NCBI RefSeq assembly: GCF_000166135.1
Contig: NC_014666.1
Coordinates: 4,836,001-4,900,000 of the forward strand
Direction: 5' to 3'
DNA length: 64,000 nucleotides
Source of the DNA: Pseudofrankia inefficax
GTDB taxonomy: Bacteria > Actinomycetota > Actinomycetes > Frankiales > Frankiaceae
Position numbers and translations under genes: made by a program. This document shows, piece after piece, positions 8,718-17,637 of the stretch. The first letter of the stretch is position 1. Every line of letters starts with the position of its first letter. The notes under the pieces are model-generated. The model searched no databases and had not been told where the DNA came from. It saw only the letters and a program-made list of their open reading frames with translations.

Positions 8718-10124
8718 GTGGGGATGTCGCTTCGGATCCGGCTGACGGCGCTGTTCGGCCTCGGCACGGCGCTCGTCCTGGTCGGGGTCGGCGTCCTTTT
8801 CTACCTGCAGCTGCGGGCGAGCCTGTCGCACTCCCTGGACGCGATCCTCGCGACGCGGGCCGAGGCGCTGCGCTCCCGGGTCGTCGGGAGCACGTCGCCC
8901 GACGACGCGTTGGCGGCGGCCAGCCCGCTGGCCCAGCTCGTCGACGCGAACGGGCACGTGCTCGCCGCGTCGCCCGCCACCGCGGCCCAGCCGCTCGCGG
9001 GCGCGGGCGTCGTCGAGGCGGCGCGGACCAGGCGGGTGCTGGTCACGGTCGAGGTCCAGGGGGCGAGGACGCGGGTCCTCGCCGAGCCCGTCGACGCGGC
9101 GCACGGCAGCGGGCTGGTGCTCGTCGTCGGCGCCTCGCCCGAGAGCCTCGATGACGCGGAGGACCGCATCCGTGACGTGATGTTCTTCGCCTGCCTGCCG
9201 CTGGTCGCGCTGTCGGCGCTGGCCGCGTGGTGGCTCGCGGGCGCGGCGCTGCGGCCCGTCGAGCGGATGCGCGGGCAGGCCGCAGCGATGGGCGTCGCCG
9301 ACCTCGGTGGGCGCCTGGAGATCCCGCCCACCCGCGACGAGCTGGCCGCGCTCGCCACCACGATGAACGACCTGCTCGACCGCCTGCACGTCGCGAGGGC
9401 CCACGACCGGGCCTTCGTCGCGGACGCCGGGCACGAGCTGCGCACCCCGCTGACGAACCTCAAGGCGGAGCTGGAGCTCGCCTCGCGGCCCGGGCGCAGC
9501 CGTGACGACCTCGCGGAGGCGCTGACCTGCGCCGCCGTCGAGACCGACCGGCTGATCCGGCTGTCCGAGGCCCTGCTGGTGCTCGCCCGCTTCGACGCCG
9601 ATCCCGGCCAGCTCGTTCACCGCGAGCGGATGTCGCTCGCCCCGCTGCTCGAACGGGCGGTCGCCGCCGCGCTGCCCGCCGCGCGGGCGGCCGGCGCCGA
9701 GATCCGGCTGGACGTCGCGAGCTCCGTCGTCCTCGACGCCGACCCGGACCGCCTCCGCCAGGCCGTCGACAACCTGCTCAGCAACGCCGTGCGGTTCACG
9801 AAACCCGGCGGCCTGATCGAGGTCACCGCCAAGCGCGTCCCGGGCGACCCGGCCGGCGGTCTCGACCGGCCCGCCGTGACGATCACGGTCCGCGACCGCG
9901 GGCCCGGGTTCCCCCAGGAGTTCCTGCCCCAGGCGTTCGAGCGGTTCGCCCGCGCCGACCCGGCCCGTGGCCGTGCCGACGGCGGCGCGGGCCTCGGGCT
10001 CGCCATCGTGGCCGCGGTCGCGGCGGCCCACGACGGCCGGGCCACCGTAGCGAACCATCCGGAGGGCGGCGCGGTGGTCACCCTGGTGCTGCCCGCGGTC
10101 AGTCCTCCGCCGCGTCGGCGTTGA
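8718..10124 (+). CDS. Sensor histidine kinase (pair 2)
   Basis: 468 aa. TM1 is around residues 8-30 and TM2 around 155-175, followed by HAMP. The H-box is DAGHELRTPLTN, the N-box NLLSNAVRF, the G1 box VRDRGPGF and the G2 box GAGLGLAIVAAV, so the kinase core looks intact. GTG at 8718 and ATG at 8724 are both possible starts. Its 3' end overlaps the 3' end of the facing response regulator gene by 26 bp, so each mRNA carries a short antisense segment of the other. Confidence 0.9.
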   Translation: MGMSLRIRLTALFGLGTALVLVGVGVLFYLQLRASLSHSLDAILATRAEALRSRVVGSTSPDDALAAASPLAQLVDANGHVLAASPATAAQPLAGAGVVEAARTRRVLVTVEVQGARTRVLAEPVDAAHGSGLVLVVGASPESLDDAEDRIRDVMFFACLPLVALSALAAWWLAGAALRPVERMRGQAAAMGVADLGGRLEIPPTRDELAALATTMNDLLDRLHVARAHDRAFVADAGHELRTPLTNLKAELELASRPGRSRDDLAEALTCAAVETDRLIRLSEALLVLARFDADPGQLVHRERMSLAPLLERAVAAALPAARAAGAEIRLDVASSVVLDADPDRLRQAVDNLLSNAVRFTKPGGLIEVTAKRVPGDPAGGLDRPAVTITVRDRGPGFPQEFLPQAFERFARADPARGRADGGAGLGLAIVAAVAAAHDGRATVANHPEGGAVVTLVLPAVSPPPRRR

Positions 10125-10788
10125 CCCGCAGCCGGTAGCCGGCACCGCGCACGGTCTCCAGCTGCGCGACCCCGAACGGCTTGTCGATCTTGCGGCGCAG
10201 GTAGGCGACGTACTGGTCGACCACGTTGGAGTTCCGGTCGTACGCCAGGTCCCACACGTGGTCGAGGATGGTCGTGCGGCTGAGGACCTGGCCGGGATGA
10301 CGCATCAGGTACTCCAGGAGGGCGAACTCCTTCGGGGACAGGTCCAGCTCGACGCCGTCGCGGCTCGCGGCCCGGACCGTCGGGTCCAGGCGCAGCCCGT
10401 CGATGTCCAGCACGACCGGCCGTTCCTGCGCGCCGCGGCGGATCAGCGCCCGCAGCCGGGCCGACAGCTCGTCGAAGCTGAACGGTTTGCCCAGGTAGTC
10501 GTCGGCTCCGACGTCGAGGCCCCGCACCCGGTCGACGACCTCGCCCCGGGCCGAGAGCATGAGCACCGGCGCCCAGCGCTCGGCCGCCCGCAGGCGCCGG
10601 CAGACCTCGAACCCGTCGAGCACCGGCAGCATCAGGTCCAGAACGATCACGTCGTAGGTGATCTCGCTGGCCTGCCACACCGCGTCGCCGCCGTCCGCCA
10701 CGACGTCGACGGCGAAACCCTCCTCGGCCAGCCCGCGCCGCAGCAGCGCGGCCGTGCGCGGCTCGTCCTCGACCACCAGCACCCGCAT
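10099..10788 (-). CDS. OmpR-family response regulator (pair 2)
   Basis: 229 aa. The receiver has MRVLVVEDEPR, the phospho-Asp in DVIVLDLMLP, and the switch Lys in DDYLGKPFSF; the winged-helix output domain ends in GAGYRLRVNAD. Start is the ATG at 10788; an open frame continues to 11037 but reads as Arg/Gly shadow of the upstream aldehyde dehydrogenase. It lies on the same strand, 56 bp downstream of that dehydrogenase, and overlaps its likely kinase gene tail-to-tail. Confidence 0.9.
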   Translation of the reverse strand: MRVLVVEDEPRTAALLRRGLAEEGFAVDVVADGGDAVWQASEITYDVIVLDLMLPVLDGFEVCRRLRAAERWAPVLMLSARGEVVDRVRGLDVGADDYLGKPFSFDELSARLRALIRRGAQERPVVLDIDGLRLDPTVRAASRDGVELDLSPKEFALLEYLMRHPGQVLSRTTILDHVWDLAYDRNSNVVDQYVAYLRRKIDKPFGVAQLETVRGAGYRLRVNADAAED

Positions 10789-10844
10789 GACGTCACGATA
10801 GGGCTCGCCGCCTGAGACGCAGGCGGCGAGCCGGTCGGGTGGGG

Positions 10845-12221
10845 TCAGCCCATCCAGACCGTCTTCTGGTTGCAGAACTCCCGGATGCCGACGGCGCCCA
10901 GCTCGCGCCCGTAGCCGGAGCGCCGCACCCCGCCGAACGGCAGCTCCGGGTACGAGGTCGTCATGCCGTTGATGAAGACGGCGCCCGCCACCAGCTCGTT
11001 CGCGAACAGCTCCTGCTCGGCCGGGTTGGTGGTCCACGCGTTCGAGCTGAGCCCGAACGAGGTGGCGTTGGCGATCTCGACGGCCGCGTCGAGATCGGGC
11101 GCCCGGTAGAGGGTCGCGACGGGCCCGAACGTCTCCTCCAGGTACAGCCGCATGGCGGGGGTGACGTCGGCGACGACCGTCGGGGGGAAGAACCAGCCCG
11201 GCCCGTCCGGAGCCGTGCCGCCGCAGAGCACGGTCGCGCCCTTCGCGACCGCGTCGGCGATCAGCTCCTCCAGGTCGGTCCGGCCCTGCTCGGTGGCGAT
11301 CGGCCCGATGTCGGTGCCGTCCGCCAGCGGGTCGCCGACCGTCAGCGCGGCCATCTTCGCGGCGAACAGGCCGGCGAACTCGTCGTAGACGGCGTCGTGG
11401 ACGATGAACCGCTTGGCGGCGATGCAGGACTGGCCGTTGTTCTGGCAGCGGGCCGTCACGGCGACCGAGGCAGCCTTCTCCAGGTCAGCGGACGGCATGA
11501 CGACGAACGCGTCGCTGCCGCCGAGCTCCAGCACGGTCTTCTTGATCTCGTCGCCACAGATCGCCGCGACCGACTGGCCGGCGGGCTCGCTGCCGGTGAC
11601 GGTGGCCGCGGCGACCCGCGGGTCACGCAGCACCGCCTCGACCTGTCGCGCGCTGATCAGCAGGGTCTGGAAGGCGCCCACCGGGAAGCCGGCCCGGGTG
11701 AACAGGTCCTCCAGGTAGAGCGCGCACTGCGGCACGTTGGACGAGTGCTTGAGCAGGCCGACGTTGCCGGCCATCAGCGCTGGCGCGGCGAACCGGGTCA
11801 CCTGCCAGAGCGGGAAGTTCCACGGCATCACGGCGAGCACCGGGCCGATCGGCTGGTAGCGGGCGAACGCCCGGCGCGCGCCGACGACGGACGGGTCGTC
11901 AAGCGGCTCGTCGGCGAGGAACCCCTCGGCGTGCTCGGCGTAGAAGCGCATCGCCTTGGCGCACTTGGCGGCCTCGGCCGCCGCGGAGGCGACCGTCTTG
12001 CCCATCTCGTTCGTCATCGTGACGGCGATGTCGCTCCGCTCGGCGTCGAGCAGGTCGGCCGCCGCGCGCAACTTGGCGGCGCGCTCGGCGAACGTCGTAC
12101 GCCGGTAGCTCGCGAACGTCGAGGCCGCCCGGGCCAGCTTGGTCTCGATCTCGTCGGCGCCGAGCGGGTCGAAGGTCTTCAGGACGGCGCCGGTCGCTGG
12201 GTTGATGCTTTGGATCGCCAT
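10845..12221 (-). CDS. Aldehyde dehydrogenase, succinate-semialdehyde dehydrogenase type
   Basis: 458-aa NAD(P)-dependent aldehyde dehydrogenase. The cofactor-binding region is VTGSEPAGQSVAAICG, the general base Glu is in VLELGGSDAF, and the catalytic Cys in NNGQSCIAAKRF. The short N-terminus (MAIQSINPATGAVLKTF) matches the SSADH/Sad (GabD-like) subgroup. Start is the ATG at 12221, 8 bases after AAGGAG; the upstream GTG at 12230 overlaps that site. Second of two dehydrogenase genes on this strand; the substrate cannot be read from sequence. Confidence 0.9.
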   Translation of the reverse strand: MAIQSINPATGAVLKTFDPLGADEIETKLARAASTFASYRRTTFAERAAKLRAAADLLDAERSDIAVTMTNEMGKTVASAAAEAAKCAKAMRFYAEHAEGFLADEPLDDPSVVGARRAFARYQPIGPVLAVMPWNFPLWQVTRFAAPALMAGNVGLLKHSSNVPQCALYLEDLFTRAGFPVGAFQTLLISARQVEAVLRDPRVAAATVTGSEPAGQSVAAICGDEIKKTVLELGGSDAFVVMPSADLEKAASVAVTARCQNNGQSCIAAKRFIVHDAVYDEFAGLFAAKMAALTVGDPLADGTDIGPIATEQGRTDLEELIADAVAKGATVLCGGTAPDGPGWFFPPTVVADVTPAMRLYLEETFGPVATLYRAPDLDAAVEIANATSFGLSSNAWTTNPAEQELFANELVAGAVFINGMTTSYPELPFGGVRRSGYGRELGAVGIREFCNQKTVWMG

Positions 12222-12317
12222 GCCACTCACTCCTTGACGGCCTAGATGCGGCGTCCACTACCCGGGGGGTTCACGACAAAGCTAGGTGGAGCGGGCCGTT
12301 CGGGGCGCGACCGCGGC

Positions 12318-13787
12318 CTAGGCGTCCGCGAGCAGGGCGGGCGGCAGGCCGATGCTGCGGATCTCCAGGAAGTTCGCCAGCCCCTCCGGGCCCAGCTCAC
12401 GGCCCAGCCCAGACTGCTTGAAGCCGCCGAACGGCACCAGCGGGAACGGCGGGTAGGCGCCGTTGATCGCGATGCTGCCGGTGCGGACCCGCTTCGCCAC
12501 GGCGAGGCCGCGGGCCGGGTCGCCGGTCCAGACGCCGCCGGACAGGCCGTACTGCGAGTCGTTCGCGATCCGCACCGCCTCGTCGACGTCGCCGTAGGCG
12601 ATGAAGCTCAGCACCGGGCCGAAGATCTCCTCACGGGCGACCCGCATCCCGTTGTCGACGTCGCCGAGGATCGTCGGCGCCACGTACCAGCCCCTGGGCA
12701 GGTCGGCGGGACGCCCGCCGCCGGCCACCACCCGGGCGCCGTCGGCGGCCGCGCCCTGGATGTAGCCCTCGACCCGGGTCCGCTGCCGCTCGGCGACCAG
12801 CGGCCCGACGACGACCGCCGGGTCGTGCGGGTCGCCCACCGGGATGGTCTCGGCCGTCGCGCCGGCCGCGGCCAGCGCCTCGGCGTAGCGCGACCGGGGC
12901 ACCAGCACCCGGGTGTGGGCGCCGCAGACCTGGCCGGACAGGTGCATGCCACCCTTCACGACCGCCGGGATGACCGTGGCCAGGTCGGCGTCGTCCAGCA
13001 GGATCGAGGCCGACTTGCCGCCGAGCTCCAGCGAGACCCGCTTCACCTGCTCGCCACACAGGCTCATGATCCGCATGCCGGCGCCGGTCGAGCCGGTGAA
13101 GGCGACCTTGTCGACGCCCGGGTGCGTGACGAGGTGCTCGCCGACCTCCCGGCCGCCCGGCACGACGTTGACCACGCCGGGCGGCACGCCCGCCTCGGCG
13201 CAGGCCTCGGCGAGGACGTAGTTGGACAGCGGCGCCTCGGGCGGTGGCTTGAGGACGACCGTGCAGCCGGCGGCGAGCGCCGGGGCGACCTTCCACGCGG
13301 CCAGGGTGACCGGCGCGTTCCACGGCACGATCGCGGCGACCACGCCGACGGGCTCGGACGTGACCAGGCCGCCCCTGGCGTCGACGCGGACGAGGCGCTC
13401 GAACTCGTAGCCCCTGATCAGCTCGGCGTAGTACTCGAAGACGGGGGCGACGAGGCCGGTCTGGGCCTGCGGCGCCTGGCTGATCGCGCAGCCCATCTCG
13501 TCGACGGTGATCCGGGCGATGTCGTCGGAGTGCTTGCGCAGCGCGGCGGCCACCCGGTCGAGCACGTCGGCCCGCTCGGCCGGGCTCAGCCGGGGCCACG
13601 GCCCGTCCTCGAACGCGGTCCGGGCAGCGGCGACCGCGCGGTCCAGGTCGGCCGTCGTGGCCAGCGGCACCGCGCCGACGGGCTCCTCGGTCGACGGCGA
13701 GATGACCGTGAACGACTCCCGGCTTGCCGGCTCCGTCCAGGCGCCGTCGATGTAGAACGTCCGCCGGTACATCAGCTGGTCCGACAC
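12318..13787 (-). CDS. Aldehyde dehydrogenase
   Basis: 489-aa NAD-dependent aldehyde dehydrogenase. The GSTG cofactor motif is in VAFTGSTGAGMRIM, the catalytic Glu in VSLELGGKSAS, and the catalytic Cys in LSGQVCGAHTRVLV. The C-terminal FGGFKQSGLGRELG is typical of the broad-specificity family. GTG start, 5 bases after GGGAGG. It is the upstream gene of a probable pair, 96 bp before the SSADH-type gene, so the two may handle related aldehydes. Confidence 0.92.
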   Translation of the reverse strand: MSDQLMYRRTFYIDGAWTEPASRESFTVISPSTEEPVGAVPLATTADLDRAVAAARTAFEDGPWPRLSPAERADVLDRVAAALRKHSDDIARITVDEMGCAISQAPQAQTGLVAPVFEYYAELIRGYEFERLVRVDARGGLVTSEPVGVVAAIVPWNAPVTLAAWKVAPALAAGCTVVLKPPPEAPLSNYVLAEACAEAGVPPGVVNVVPGGREVGEHLVTHPGVDKVAFTGSTGAGMRIMSLCGEQVKRVSLELGGKSASILLDDADLATVIPAVVKGGMHLSGQVCGAHTRVLVPRSRYAEALAAAGATAETIPVGDPHDPAVVVGPLVAERQRTRVEGYIQGAAADGARVVAGGGRPADLPRGWYVAPTILGDVDNGMRVAREEIFGPVLSFIAYGDVDEAVRIANDSQYGLSGGVWTGDPARGLAVAKRVRTGSIAINGAYPPFPLVPFGGFKQSGLGRELGPEGLANFLEIRSIGLPPALLADA

Positions 13788-13831
13788 GTCGCCTCCCTGG
13801 CAGGTACTCCCCCGGCGGACCGTAGCATCCG

Positions 13832-13843
13832 GAGCGAACGCTC
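13832..13843 (+). promoter_or_regulatory. Inverted repeat upstream of the aldehyde dehydrogenase pair
   Basis: GAGCG-AA-CGCTC lies about 45 bp upstream of the GTG at 13787, within a longer partly symmetric stretch reaching 13846. Short palindromes of this form are common TetR-family operators. No regulator gene adjoins it, so the regulator is unknown. Confidence 0.4.
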
Positions 13844-13986
13844 GCTACCAACCCAGGCGTCGCGACCAAGCCTTTCAGCGTGTATTGCGCTTCAAGCCCT
13901 GCAGGTTGGCCGTCACAAATGAGCATCTGCTCACTTAAGGACGGCGGACGCCTCAACCCTGGACGGGGAGTCGTCGCGCGGCGGCG

Positions 13987-14928
13987 TCAGTGCTGGGCGA
14001 ACTGGGTGCTGGTGGTCTGGACGGCGCCGGGCGTCAGGTTCACGGTGCTGACGATCTGCTGGCCGTACAGGTCGGTGACCCGCACCGTGAAGGGGCCGGG
14101 GCCGAAGCCCTCGGACTCGAAGTAGTTGTACATCTGGCGCGCCACCGCGACCCACTGCCCGCCCCGCTGGATCTCCAGGGACACCACCGGGTTGCGGTGG
14201 TTACGGACCTGGAGGGACACCCACCACTGGGAGGACTCCTTCTTGACCTGGAACTGGAGCGGGCCGATGTCGCCCGGGCTCACCAGCCGCCAGGTCACCT
14301 TGTCGAGGCCGCCCTGGGCCCCGCCCGCGATCCGGTCGAACGCCTGCTGGCTGAGGTCGAGGGCGCCGACGGGGCACTCCGGGCAGCGGTCGACGACCTT
14401 CACGACCGTGGTCCCGCCCGGGCCCGTCACCTGGAGGTAGGCACCGCAGGAGCGGGCGTTGTCGTAATCCACCTCGTTCATCGCGACCACCTGCATGGCG
14501 GAGTCGCTGTCGCCGAGCAGGCAGTTGCCGTCGCCGCTGCCCGCGTCGTGCTCGGTGGCCCGGCCGGAGTAGACGACGCCGGGCCGGATCCGGCCCGCGG
14601 TCACCGGCACGCGAGGCGCCGCGGGGCTGTTGGTGGTCGGTGCCGCGGTGGGCGGGGCCGGCGACGGGGTCGGAGACGGAGCGGTCGGGCTCGCCGTCGG
14701 GGTCGGCGTCACGGTCGGGCTCGCCGCCGGCGGGGTGGTGGCGGCCAGCGCGTCCACGACCGCGAACCGGGTCGGGATGGCGGCCGCGGCGACGCTCGGG
14801 GCCGGATCGACCGTGCCGTCACCGGCCGGCGCACCGCAGCCCGCGAGGGCCAGGATGGCGACCAGGAAGCCGGCGAGGGCGAGCGTCACCCGGCCCTTCG
14901 CGGCACGGCGGGGCCAGGTCGGGGACAC
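13987..14928 (-). CDS. Secreted expansin-like lipoprotein (EXLX type)
   Basis: About 313 aa, non-enzymatic loosening of cellulose or other wall glycans by family analogy. A signal peptide with lipobox (LALAGC) is followed by an 80-residue Ser/Thr/Pro linker. Then comes a double-psi beta-barrel domain with VVYSGRATEHDAGSGDGNC, the Asp in VVKVVDRCPECP, and DLSQQAFDRIA. The C-terminal CBM63-like domain contains WVSLQVRNHRNPV and GPGPFTVRVTDLYGQ. GTG at 14928 is chosen because GGAGGG sits 6 bases upstream; the ATG at 14973 would place 15 extra residues before the signal. Expansins are best known in plant-associated bacteria. Confidence 0.88.
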   Translation of the reverse strand: MSPTWPRRAAKGRVTLALAGFLVAILALAGCGAPAGDGTVDPAPSVAAAAIPTRFAVVDALAATTPPAASPTVTPTPTASPTAPSPTPSPAPPTAAPTTNSPAAPRVPVTAGRIRPGVVYSGRATEHDAGSGDGNCLLGDSDSAMQVVAMNEVDYDNARSCGAYLQVTGPGGTTVVKVVDRCPECPVGALDLSQQAFDRIAGGAQGGLDKVTWRLVSPGDIGPLQFQVKKESSQWWVSLQVRNHRNPVVSLEIQRGGQWVAVARQMYNYFESEGFGPGPFTVRVTDLYGQQIVSTVNLTPGAVQTTSTQFAQH

Positions 14929-15308
14929 AGAGCACCCTCCTGGCCGGTACGACGCGGGATTACCACTCGTCATCCGACGCTAACCGGTGTCGATCGCCGG
15001 CTGTCCGGCAGGGCGCAAACCTGGCAATCCATGGCGAACCGTTGTGCTCGGATCGGCCTGTCGGTGACTGTCGCCGGGCCGCCGGGGCAGCGCCGCCACG
15101 CTCGCCACGCGGACAAATCACCCTTTACCACCCGGCCGCGCACGCAGCACGATTTAGTGGCGGGACACACGATGACCAGGCATGATCTGGATGGCCTTCA
15201 GGGTGGCACCCGATCTCGGGAGCGGGTCCGCCGCGGGCACCCAGCGATGCCCGGCGACGCGGATCCGAGTCATGACCCTCGGACGGATCTTCCCTCTGGA
15301 GGCGGCAC
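14929..15308. other. Divergent intergenic region, 380 bp
   Basis: Separates the expansin gene (minus) from the substrate-binding lipoprotein gene (plus), so it must hold both promoters. I checked for a c-di-AMP (ydaO-type) riboswitch, which precedes some actinobacterial wall-remodelling genes, and did not see its conserved blocks. AT-richer patches at 15113-15128 and 15149-15158 are the only local departures from high GC. Confidence 0.4.
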
Positions 15309-16574
15309 ATGAGGATCTCAGGCGGTTCCACCCTTCGCACCACCGCGATCATCGCGGCCATGGCGGTCGGATTACCCGCGGCACTGACCGGCTGCGGGGT
15401 GTTACCCGGCTCGGCCTCGACCCAGACGAGCGCCTGCCCCACCCGGACGCCAGGGGTGACCGCGAACTCCGTAGAGCTCGGGTTCATCTTCCCCGACACC
15501 GGGCCGGCCGAGATCGCCAACGTCTTCAAGGCGGCCCGCAGCGGCGCCACGGCCCGCATCGACGCCCAGAACCGCGCGGGCGGCGTGTACGGCCGCCAGC
15601 TCCACCTGGACTGGGGCGACGACCGGTCCGACACGCAGACCTTCTCCCTGGTCGCGCACGACCTCGTCGACAACAAGAAGGTCTTCGGCCTGATCGCCAA
15701 CACGATCGTGCTCGACGGCTCGGCCGGCTGGCTCGCCGACCAGGGCGTGCCGGTCACCGGGACCGCCACCAGCGCGGCCTGGAGCGACTACCCCAACCTC
15801 TTTCACTCCGGCAGCCTGTTCAACAAGGGTGGGACCACGGTCTTCGGGGACTTCGTGAAGGCGCAGGGCGGCAAGCGGGCCCTGCTCGTCATCGACCCGA
15901 ACGTGCCGACGTCCAGCAGCCTCGCGGCGCAGCTGGTGCCCAGTCTGGAAAGCCGGGGAATTCAGGTCGTCGGCGCGGTCACCTTCACCGAAGGGGTCAC
16001 CAACGCCGCCCGCGTCGCCGACCAGCTGAAGAAGTCCGGCGCGGACACGCTGGTCGGGGCCGCCCAGTCCGGCCCGTTCATCGACATCTACGCGGAGGCG
16101 AAGAAGCTCGGGGTCAAGCTGAACGTGGCCCTGAACTCCAGCGGGATCAGCACGGCCCTGGTCGCCCAGCGCGGCGCCGACATGGCCGGGATGTCGGTGA
16201 CGTCGCCGGTCGCCGCGAAGGGCTCCCCGGCGAGGACCGCCTACGAGAGCGACATGAACACCTACGCCCCCGAGGTGGAGGACCCGTCGGACGAGCTCGC
16301 CATCGGCGGCTACGTGGGCGCCGACGAGATGATCGAGGGGCTGCGGCTCGCCGGGGCCTGCCCCACCCGCGAGTCCTTCATCACCAGCCTGCGCAAGGTG
16401 ACCGCCTACTCGGCCAACGGGATGATCTCACCCGTCGACCTCGCCCAGCCGAAGCAGCCGGAGCTGTGCCAGAACTTCATCAGCGTCGACCCCAGCGGCC
16501 ACACCTTCGTCCCGGTGCCGCCGCCGGCCGCTGTCGCCCGCGACGGCTACTGGTGCGGCAGCGTCCTGCAGTAG
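15309..16574 (+). CDS. Branched-chain amino acid-type ABC substrate-binding lipoprotein
   Basis: 421-aa periplasmic-binding protein of the LivJ/Peripla_BP_6 kind. The signal sequence ends in a lipobox-like LTGC. The mature protein begins with VELGFIFPDTGPAEIANVFK and continues with the classical ANAGGVYGR-like turn (RAGGVYGRQLHLDWGDDRSD). ATG start after GGAGG at 15299. No permease or ATPase genes are adjacent, so it is an orphan binding protein, perhaps a solute sensor or part of a dispersed transporter. The ligand is unknown. Confidence 0.85.
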   Translation: MRISGGSTLRTTAIIAAMAVGLPAALTGCGVLPGSASTQTSACPTRTPGVTANSVELGFIFPDTGPAEIANVFKAARSGATARIDAQNRAGGVYGRQLHLDWGDDRSDTQTFSLVAHDLVDNKKVFGLIANTIVLDGSAGWLADQGVPVTGTATSAAWSDYPNLFHSGSLFNKGGTTVFGDFVKAQGGKRALLVIDPNVPTSSSLAAQLVPSLESRGIQVVGAVTFTEGVTNAARVADQLKKSGADTLVGAAQSGPFIDIYAEAKKLGVKLNVALNSSGISTALVAQRGADMAGMSVTSPVAAKGSPARTAYESDMNTYAPEVEDPSDELAIGGYVGADEMIEGLRLAGACPTRESFITSLRKVTAYSANGMISPVDLAQPKQPELCQNFISVDPSGHTFVPVPPPAAVARDGYWCGSVLQ

Positions 16575-16603
16575 CGGCGCGCCCGGCCGGCGGGTCGGGT
16601 TCG

Positions 16604-16619
16604 CCGCCTGGCCAGGCGG
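16604..16619 (+). promoter_or_regulatory. Perfect 16-bp palindrome before the patatin gene
   Basis: CCGCCTGG is followed by CCAGGCGG, ending 13 bases before the GTG of the patatin gene and 30 bases after the preceding gene. The position suits an operator or a weak terminator; no regulator is adjacent. Confidence 0.4.
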
Positions 16620-16632
16620 GTAGCAGCGTCCC

Positions 16633-17637
16633 GTGACGATCGTTTCGCCAGCCACCCCGACAGGCCCGGTCGCGTTCGTGATCGGCGGTGGCGGGGTGCT
16701 CGGCGCCGCCGAGGTCGGCATGCTCGGCGCGCTGCTGGAAGCCGGCCACCGGCCCGACCTGATCGTCGGGACCTCGGTCGGGGCCATCAACGGCGCGGCG
16801 GTCGCCGCCGACCCCACGCCCGCGGCCATCGGGCGGCTGACCGAGCTGTGGTCCGACCTGGGCAGCTCCGACGTGTTCGCGGGCGGCCCGGCGAAGCGCC
16901 TCGCGACGGTCGTCCAGCACGGCTACCTGCACTCGAACGCGCCGCTGCGCCGGCTGCTGCAGGACCATCTCGCCGCCACGTTCGAGGAGCTGCCGGTCCG
17001 CTTCCAGTGCGTCGCCGCCAGCATCGAGCGCGCCGCCGCACGCTGGTTCGGCGCGCGGACGGGTGACGAGCCGGTGCCGCTGGTCGACGCGGTGCTGGCC
17101 TCCTGCGCCGTGCCGGCCCTGCTCCCGGCCGTGAAGATCGGCGACGAGCACTTCGTGGACGGCGGCCTGGTCGAGAGCACCCCGGTCGGGCGGGCGGTGG
17201 CTCTCGGCGCGCGGACGGTCTACGTGCTGCACGTCGGCCGGATCGAGCGGCCTCTGCGGCCGGGCCGCTGGCCGTGGGAGGCGGGGCTGGTCGCCTTCGA
17301 GATCGCCCGTCGCCGCGGGTTCACCGACGCGATGGCCGCCCTGCCGGCGGGCGTGACGGTGCACGTCCTGCCGGTCGGCGACGGGAACGCGGCGCCGCTG
17401 CTCGGCCTGCGCTACCGGTCCGCCTCCGGCGTACGCCGCAGGATCGAGCGGGCGCACCAGGCCACCGCCGCGTACCTCGAACAGGTCGCGGCCGGCGACC
17501 CCATCACCTCGGCCGACCCGACCGACCGGACGGAACGTTCCGGCCTGGACGGCCCGGCCCGCGAGACCGCGCGGCCGGCCGACGCCGACGCGACCACCGG
17601 ATCCACGGGATCCGGCCGGTCGGGCGGCGCGCGGTGA
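16633..17637 (+). CDS. Patatin-like phospholipase
   Basis: 334-aa serine lipid acyl hydrolase of the RssA/patatin family. The oxyanion loop is VIGGGGVLGAAEVG, the nucleophile elbow GTSVG with the catalytic Ser near residue 49, and the catalytic Asp in FVDGG near residue 176. The last 40 residues are a Thr/Asp/Gly-rich tail without structure I can name. GTG start. Its stop overlaps the start of the acyltransferase gene (GTGA), so a lipid hydrolase and a lysophospholipid-type acyltransferase are translationally coupled, suggesting phospholipid remodelling. Confidence 0.9.
   Translation: MTIVSPATPTGPVAFVIGGGGVLGAAEVGMLGALLEAGHRPDLIVGTSVGAINGAAVAADPTPAAIGRLTELWSDLGSSDVFAGGPAKRLATVVQHGYLHSNAPLRRLLQDHLAATFEELPVRFQCVAASIERAAARWFGARTGDEPVPLVDAVLASCAVPALLPAVKIGDEHFVDGGLVESTPVGRAVALGARTVYVLHVGRIERPLRPGRWPWEAGLVAFEIARRRGFTDAMAALPAGVTVHVLPVGDGNAAPLLGLRYRSASGVRRRIERAHQATAAYLEQVAAGDPITSADPTDRTERSGLDGPARETARPADADATTGSTGSGRSGGAR

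Noticed and set aside
10839-12245. 468-codon plus-strand frame over the SSADH-type gene
   Set aside because: Composition typical of a GC shadow; the minus frame has all dehydrogenase motifs.
12246-13922. 558-codon plus-strand frame over the second aldehyde dehydrogenase
   Set aside because: Same reason; no recognisable motif, and the opposing frame is clearly coding.
14929-15308. Possible c-di-AMP riboswitch upstream of the expansin gene
   Set aside because: The conserved ydaO blocks are not present on the minus strand; a stray GGTTAGC is not enough.
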